The notes below the pieces were generated by a model. The model ran no database searches. It was not told the origin of the DNA and worked only from the letters and a program-made list of their open reading frames with translations. The translations under genes were made by a program, and so were the position numbers. DNA of 64,000 bases from Avena insularis (lineage: Eukaryota; Streptophyta; Magnoliopsida; Poales; Poaceae), in the NCBI GenBank assembly GCA_023614405.1, contig CM042693.1, forward strand, positions 157,868,731 through 157,932,730. Reading direction: 5' to 3'. Below are positions 58,052 to 64,000 of the stretch, in pieces. How positions within the stretch are numbered: the first letter of the stretch is position 1; every line of letters starts with the position of its first letter.

Positions 58052-58056
58052 GGCTT

Positions 58057-58126
58057 GCCTCAGAGGGGCCAAATAGCCAAGCTTCGGTGGCGGCCGTGGC
58101 GGTGGCTTATTCTTAGGTGAGTCCAT
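58057..58126 (-). pseudogene. 5' coding segment of the gene split by BARE
   Basis: On the minus strand an ATG at 58126 opens MDSPKNKPPPRPPPKLGYLA and PLRQA, reaching the target duplication. The frame continues without a break on the other side of the 8.6-kb element at 49414. A Pro-rich, exon-like N-terminus of this sort and the frame continuity argue for a genuine gene disrupted by the insertion. On the plus strand the same DNA has a convincing AG/GTGAGT donor at 58116 and a TTCTCAG acceptor at 58204, so an alternative plus-strand exon cannot be excluded. Confidence 0.5.
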
Positions 58127-58741
58127 AACTAAGCTTCCTAAGAGTGTATCTTATTTATTCGAAACTACTTCTACTAACTACTGAAACTTTATTTCCCTTC
58201 TCAGCATAAGAGTGCTAAGATATTAAAAATACAGGTCGTGGCTAGCAACCGGATCGGGCAATGTACTAGGTCGGGGTTCCATTTTAAGTATATTTACGAA
58301 TGTGTCCTGAGTTGTGTCCAGAAATTTTACCTGTGCCACTACGATCGTAGAATTTTAACAACACCATCAGAAACAGGGGAAGAGGATGTGGCGTTTACTG
58401 ACTAGTGGGACCCGCAACCTCGACCGTCGACGGCGCTCATCCTAGGTTCGAGGATTAGTGCTCCCCATTATTCTGTGATTTTCCATATTCTGTCGCTCGC
58501 TCGCAGCTCTGCTCCGCTCCACCGCTCTAGTCTTGCACGCCACCACTTCGTCCCCTCCGGCAACACTCTCGTCCTCCCCTGGACTATCGTCCTCCCGTCA
58601 TCCCCTACCCGCCCTGCCTTTCCCCCTTGCCCTGTCTCCTTGCCTCCGTCGCCGCCCAGGCGCGTCTTGGAACAAAAATCATTTGGTGGGTGCTAGGTTC
58701 TCGCACAACGACAGTGGCTTTGATCTGGATCCCGCACGGAA
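58127..58741. other. Intergenic region between two divergent coding starts
   Basis: Separates the minus-strand ATG (58126) from the plus-strand ATG (58742). The right half (58490-58680) is CT-rich and looks like a plant 5' leader. No TATA box of good quality is seen. Confidence 0.4.
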
Positions 58742-59229
58742 ATGGATCCTGCATGGCCGGAGAACACGGAGATGGGTCCTTCCTGGACGAAGAGCGAGGA
58801 GATGGACCCTTCAAGGCTGGAGAACATGGAGGAGCATGAAACAGGGGAAGAGGATGCGGGGTGCAAAACTTTAGTGCTATGGATCCCATTGAACGTGCCG
58901 TCCATCATCCCTGAAGGGTAAGAACGGCAATTCCATCTCTGCATCTCCCAATTAGCATTTCTATACCCGTGTTGATGGAGAGGATCTGTGTTGGTGATCG
59001 TAGGATGTCTGCTTCATCCAGATTTCTTTTGAATATTCGGCATGGGTGTCGGACTGAAACCTTGTCTGACAATAGAATCGCAGTTACCAGTGGATTTGAC
59101 TATTGGCTGACATTAGATGCGGAGGACATAACTCTAAGTGACTTGCACATGCAATTTGGCAAGTTTCCCATTGGCCAGCATGATGAATTCGTAATCAGGT
59201 ACTACGACACAAATTCGCAGAATTTGTGA
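58742..59229 (+). pseudogene. First exons of an unidentified plant-type gene
   Basis: The ATG at 58742 gives MDPAWPENTEMGPSWTKSEE, with the word (E)MDPS/MGPS repeated, to 58917, where GTAAGA could be a donor. After CAATTAG (58955) the frame continues as PVLMERICVGDRRMSAS, FDYWLTLDAEDITLSDLHMQ and FPIGQHDEFVIRYYDT to a stop at 59229. The implied intron is only 38 bp, too short for most plant introns, so a deletion or different splicing is likely. Another donor-like AG/GTAC lies at 59199. Family not recognised. Truncated on the right by copia sequence from about 59395. Confidence 0.4.
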
Positions 59230-59394
59230 TGTTAGAACTGAGGAGGCTCTAGCCATGACGTGGAGTAAACACCTCGGCACGGGGACTGTGCTGATGTTTG
59301 TGCACATCATTAACAAAGGTACTAGGGAAGAGACTGTCCTGAATGATATCGGGTCGTGTGGAACATGAACAGAGCAGGATCTTTTTTTGATACC

Positions 59395-61755
59395 GAGTTG
59401 GACCGACCAACCTTTTGTTGAGCATGAAGACATTGGGCACCAACAAATTTGGCAAACACATTGACAACCTCATCCTTACAAAGAGAATAAGCATCATCAA
59501 TCAAGATAGGGTTGGATGAGGAAATACCAATTGTGCATGAGGAAGAAATGTGCCCATTTGCACGGCATATGTAGCAAGTTCTTCTCTTGCCACTTTTCTT
59601 CTTAGGTGAATCCACCACTCGAGGAAGAGCTCGAGTAGTCCTCTTAGGAAGATGCCCATCTCTAACTTGAGGTGGAGCTTGAGGCCGCTTTCCTTGTTGC
59701 TTCACACTAATATGCTTATTCTTAGATGGGGAAGATCTCACATAGTGCCCTTCTTCCTTGCACTTTAAGCAAACAATGTTGGCTGGATTCTTGACTTGAT
59801 CTTGGCCATTCTTCTTGTTGCCCTTTTGCTTCAACTTGATAGTGGACTTGTTCTTGACATTGGAGTTGAATCCAATCCCACACTTGTCATTGGGGGATTT
59901 TTGCATGCTCAAGATGTGGTTGAGTGTGGCCTTCCCTTTATGACCCCTTTTCAAGTCATTCTTCAAAGAAGTGACTTGAGCCTTGAGCTCTTTAATTTCC
60001 TCTACATGGTTAGCACGAACAACAATACTAGAGGAAGTAGATGCTACATTATTAGAGCAACAAGGCACAGAAAGTAATTCATCACAAGATGTAGCAATGT
60101 CATGAGTGGATGAATTACAAGGACTAGTACATGGCAATATTAAATTTGGAGTAGATATAGTGCTAATATCCAGATGAGGCCCAATTGATGTTACCATTGA
60201 CATGATGGCCTCATGAGCCATCTTTATGCTACTATGGGAGACCAGAAGATCCTCATGTGATCTTGAGAGCTTAACATGACTTTCCTTTAATTTCCCATAG
60301 TTGCTAGTTAGCAAAGCAAGTTGAGACTTTAGCTCAAAGTTCTCCTTCAAAATAGATGCTTCACAAGAAATAGAGTTAGTACCACAAGCATCATCATTAT
60401 TAGCAAGAGGCGAGGGCAACTTGGCAAGCTCTTTTGAATATGAAGCTTTAAGTTTCTCATGTGACTCGGTGAGTTTGATGAGCTCCCTCTTAACGACCCG
60501 AGAGACATTTTCTAGGTGCTTAAAATCCTCAACAAGTTTAGCATGGCCACCTACAAGTTCATCATTTTTAGTTTTGAAGGAATTTGCCACCGCAAGTTCT
60601 TTATCATGGTATTCCTTTACTATAGATAATTCTAGAGTAAAAGTCTCCTCAAGATATTCGTTGGTGGTTTGTTCTTCTTCAAGGGAGTCCTTTAGTTGTG
60701 CAATTTCATTAGCATACTCACGCTCAAGCGCAAACTTTTGAGAAATAATATTTTCTTTCTCCTCAATAAGTTTCTTGCCTTCAATAGCACAAGTCATGAT
60801 TTCAACGAATTTGGAGGAAGCGATTTTATTTATATGAGGAGCGGAAAAGACAATCTCTCCAATCTCTATAATAGAGGCAATATCATAATCAACTATATGA
60901 TCATCATAATTATCATTCTCAACCTCATCATCATCATGAGATACAATGGGATCCAAAGAGGTTACCTTTGTTCCCTTAGCCATAAGGCATATGTGAGAAC
61001 CGGAGGAAGGTGATGATGAGATGCACTTGTAGCTCTATTCAAGACCTTATCTTGGCCCATAGAATCTTCATTTTCCTCTACATGGTTACCAACAAAATTA
61101 CTAGAGGAAATAGAAGCATTTTTATCATGGCAACAAGACAACATGAGCATATCATAATGAGATTTATTCAAGTCATTTCTACATGATATGAAAGGACTAT
61201 CAGCACAAGCATGTAAGGAGTTAGTAGTTCTAGAAGTAAAGTCCAAAGATAGTTCATTGAAACTAGATAGATATGAGGCAATACAAATAGTAAGCACACT
61301 ATCCATATTGCAATTTCTATCACCACTCACCATATAATTACCTTGTTAAAAGTCACAGTTGGTGAAGTGGTAGCATATGAGAACTCATCTCGACTGGAAG
61401 TGGAAGCAACACAACCATCCGCAACAATATAGGACACAACATATTTATCTTGAAGTTTTGTCCATAACTCATGAGCGCTCCAAAAAGGAATGATTGACAA
61501 TGTAAATACATAGCTCAAAGCATTAACAAGCACATTAGAAGCTTGAGCATCAAGATATAAGTTTTTCGCATCCTCACAAGATAGATTTTTGAAATCCATA
61601 GGAGGAGAAAAACCTATATCTACAATACGCTCCAAATTTGGGTCCATGTCCCGAAAATGAATAAGAATACGGGTTTTCCATATCTCATAATTTGTGCCAT
61701 AGAATATAATCATGTCATTGTGCACTAATCCCCTAACCGACAACTTTACTCTCAA
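59395..61755 (-). pseudogene. gag: SIRE/Maximus-type gag
   Basis: Minus strand. N-terminal segment 61755-61327: FYGTNYEIWKTRILIHFRDM and SAHELWTKLQDKYV, the DUF4219/UBN2-type copia gag core; a further segment (61333-60962) carries the end of that region. A frame change near 60970 leads to a long open segment to 59395 (formally 553 codons from 60983). It contains an acidic start, a coiled coil of about 140 residues (VVKRELIKLTESHEKLK ... SRSHEDLLVSH), a Ser/Thr region, then CLKCKEEGHYVRSSP, a knuckle whose last Cys is Ser, and the intact CYICRANGHISSSC. The last residues before the stop at 59322 read into foreign DNA. Confidence 0.78.
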
Positions 61756-61783
61756 GGCGGTGAAGCCTAAAATGAGAGACCGG

Positions 61784-61796
61784 GCTCTGATACCAA
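61784..61796 (-). other. Primer binding site of the SIRE/Maximus-type element
   Basis: Minus strand TTGGTATCAGAGC, the iMet type used by SIRE-lineage elements, about 30 bases upstream of the gag frame. Confidence 0.85.
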
Positions 61797-61798
61797 TT

Positions 61799-64000
61799 CA
61801 AAGGATACAGATGCTGCCTAGAGAGGGGGGTGAATAGGCGGTTAATAACTTTTTGAAGAGTGGCTCAACAATGGCGGAATTAAACTATCGTTTACTTTGT
61901 CAAGCACAACACCTAGAACAACTAGGGTTCACCTATGTGCACCAACAACTTACGCTAATCAAGACAAGTAACTACGTGATAGCAAGATATAGACTTCAAG
62001 CACGAAGGCTATCACAAAGTAATGTGCATAAGTAAGAGCTCGGGTATAGAGATAACCGAGGCACGTGGAGACGACGATATTTTACTGAGTTCCTCCCAAC
62101 ATGCAGTACGTCTCGTTTGGAGAGGGGGTGGTATCAAACCACCAACGCCACAAAAGGCCTCCCTTATTCTCCTATGAATCTCACCCCAACGGGATCGATC
62201 CACGCTTCCACTATCGGTGCACTTGTCGGTGGCAATCCGGAACCTCTAACAAGGTTGGGGCACTTCTCCACAACTCAATTGGAGGCTCCCAACAACAAGC
62301 TTGGGGAAAACTCCACAACTTAATTGGAGGCCCCAAGTAATCCAAGAACCTGCAAAACCACCAAACCGTCTAGGGTTCCAAGAACCCAAGAGTAAAAAGC
62401 TTATCACCTTTGACTCAATCGAATCCTCACCAAGAACTCAAACCGATGCACCAAATGCAAATGGAAATAACACAAGAAGTGCTCAAATCCTTCTATCCCA
62501 AATTCCACCAAAGCTATAAAAGCTTATGGGGTAATAAAAGAGGAAGAACAATGGAGGAAATCCAAAAAAAGTATCCAAGATCTAGATCTCAATATGTTCC
62601 CCTCACTTAGAGGAGAGATTGATTGGTGGGGTTGTAGATTTAGATATCCTCTTTCAAATCCCTCATGAATATGCAAGAATCATGGGAGGTATTGAGGGAA
62701 GCAAGCTTAAGAAGGTCAACAATGGAGGGGAAAACTTGCAAGAATGGTTAGGTAACCATTGGGGAAGAAGGGGCCCTTAAATAGGTCCTTAGAAATCCAA
62801 CCGTTAGGCTCAGGAATCGCCGGCCTAGAGTCTCCGAAATGGGACCGGAGTCTCCAGTGTAACCAGGAAAAATAGGGACAATCTAGAGAACAGTCTGTAC
62901 GCAGTCCGAAGATAGACCAGAGATTTAGTCCGGAGTCTCTAGTCTTACAAAAACTAGCAGAAAGACCAATACGAAACAACCATAACGTTTGCATACAGAC
63001 TCCGATTTTGATGAACTTGGGTTTGTTTTAAAGAGGACAATAAGCTCTATAAGATCATACAGAAAAACATCATACTACAAAAAGGGAGGTTAGAACCAAA
63101 TGACAAAAGGTTTAACCTCTCTCAAAAAGGCAATCCGGTAAAACCTCTAACATTGATAATGTAATATATAATGCATATGAAATCCGTTTTCGATGAAGAG
63201 CTTGTCATGGACATTAAAACAAGATCTAAATCCTCACACGAGTAAGAACCACATTATGGAAGGTTTTACCTATCTCTAAAAGACAAACTGGTAAAACTTC
63301 CAAGATGAAAAATGCATTAAGATATAAAAGGGAAATCCGTTTTTGATGCACTAGAGCTTGTTATGAATATTAACACAAGTTCTAGAACCTCACATGGATC
63401 AGATCCAAATAACAACCAAGAAAGGATGATGCTAGGTATGCAAAGGTTTGAGCTCTCTTCAAAAGATATGATCGAGTTACTCACTTGAGATCCCCTCTTG
63501 ATAGTACGGTTATCTATCCTATAAACCGGTCTCCCCAACTAACACCACGAGACCGGTAAGAAAGAAACCCTATCGAGATCATACCTTTGCCTTGCACATA
63601 TTCCATTTGATATTGATGTAGACGATCATGTCCTTATCAATATGGAACACATTTTTTGATTTCTCTTGCATGCACTCGCTTGATGAAGACTTGCAAGTTG
63701 CTCCGCCATACAACATGGGGAAACCTTTACTTTGACCTTGTCTTCATCGATCCATGATCACCGAGGATGGTAAGCTTCAAGCATGAGATCTTCTAGATAT
63801 GACACATCTTTAGTTTCCACAACTTTCTTCTAAATCCATTGGGATCATGTCTTGAAGATACACATGAGGAACTCTATCTTCTTCTTCTTCAAGACACCCT
63901 TAATATTCTTTTCTTTATTCTTCTCCTTCATTTCTTCTTTCTTTATTATGTTGGTGTCGTGAAGGTACACAAGAGGTATCACTCCATATATTCTTCAAGA
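61799..64000 (-). repeat. 5' LTR of the SIRE/Maximus-type element, runs off window
   Basis: Non-coding sequence from just beyond the primer site to the right edge. It contains TAGAGAGGGGGGTGAATAGG (61818-61837), a word I associate with this LTR type, and short recurrent words such as CGGAGTCTC near 62840-62940 and AAACCGGT/GACCGGT near 63525-63555. Neither the outer TG end nor a target duplication can be seen. Confidence 0.65.

Larger units (their letters stand above)
59395..64000 (-). mobile_element. SIRE/Maximus-type Ty1/copia element, partial
   Basis: Minus strand: LTR from beyond the right edge to about 61799, a primer site, then a long gag that breaks off near 59395 against unrelated plus-strand sequence. 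No protease, integrase or RT follows, so it is a 3'-truncated copy or a gag-only derivative. The large coiled-coil gag with two knuckle regions is typical of SIRE/Maximus-lineage copia elements. Confidence 0.75.

Overview
The window is a slab of nested transposable elements from a grass genome, almost certainly Triticeae (wheat, barley, rye or a relative). The best evidence is a complete BARE/WIS/Angela-type Ty1/copia element (49420-58051), two Athila-type LTRs of the kind common in Triticeae, and a Tat-lineage Ty3/gypsy element with a tRNA-Arg-type primer site. No rRNA, canonical tRNA or CRISPR is visible. The only sequences that may belong to the host are two gene pieces around 48.8-49.4 kb and 58.06-59.23 kb.

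Layout. (1) 1-10904: a minus-strand Tat-lineage element (LTR, PBS, gag, PR, RT, RNase H plus a second archaeal-type RNase H, IN). Downstream of pol it carries an antisense, intron-containing ORF (plus strand, 3-2509). Its 3' LTR lies left of the window. (2) 10905-33665: remains of a plus-strand Ty3/gypsy element. A 684 bp RT/RNase H fragment comes first (10905-11588), then gag to mid-integrase (11917-15287). The integrase is split by an 18.2 kb CACTA (En/Spm) transposon (15288-33445, TSD TAT) and resumes at 33449. The CACTA has minus-strand TNP2-type (22155-25648) and TNP1/Ulp1-type (16284-20144) genes, a plus-strand unknown ORF with its own TATA box (26648-27229), and many palindromic GTGGCGCAT modules. 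A 5.7 kb solo LTR (27466-33144, TSD CATAT) sits inside the CACTA. (3) 33666-48.1 kb: a DUF4283-like coding remnant broken first by a non-autonomous LTR element (34998-45167, TSD TGAAT) whose only ORF encodes a protein with multiple zinc knuckles, then by an Athila-type solo LTR (45196-48071, TSD GAGAG). That LTR itself holds a second related solo LTR (45205-46591). (4) 48.1-59.3 kb: a minisatellite, then a minus-strand gene whose first coding segment is cut by the BARE element (TSD GGCTT), and a divergently oriented plus-strand gene start at 58742. (5) 59.4-64 kb: a minus-strand SIRE/Maximus-type copia element with gag, PBS and an LTR that runs off the right edge.

Almost every element can be delimited by matching target-site duplications, so the insertion order can be read directly: gypsy, then CACTA, then solo LTR; and DUF4283 remnant, then gag-only LTR element and Athila LTR, then second Athila LTR. 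Most coding regions are broken by stops and frameshifts. The main exceptions are the 345-codon zinc-knuckle ORF, the large SIRE gag ORF, parts of BARE pol and the CACTA cargo ORF.

The most interesting items are the CACTA's extra divergent ORF behind a 95-bp foldback, a leader sequence shared by both CACTA transposase genes, the multi-zinc-knuckle non-autonomous retrotransposon, two gypsy copies that share the same stop codons, and the Tat antisense ORF. All protein family calls rest on recognised sequence motifs; no database search was possible.
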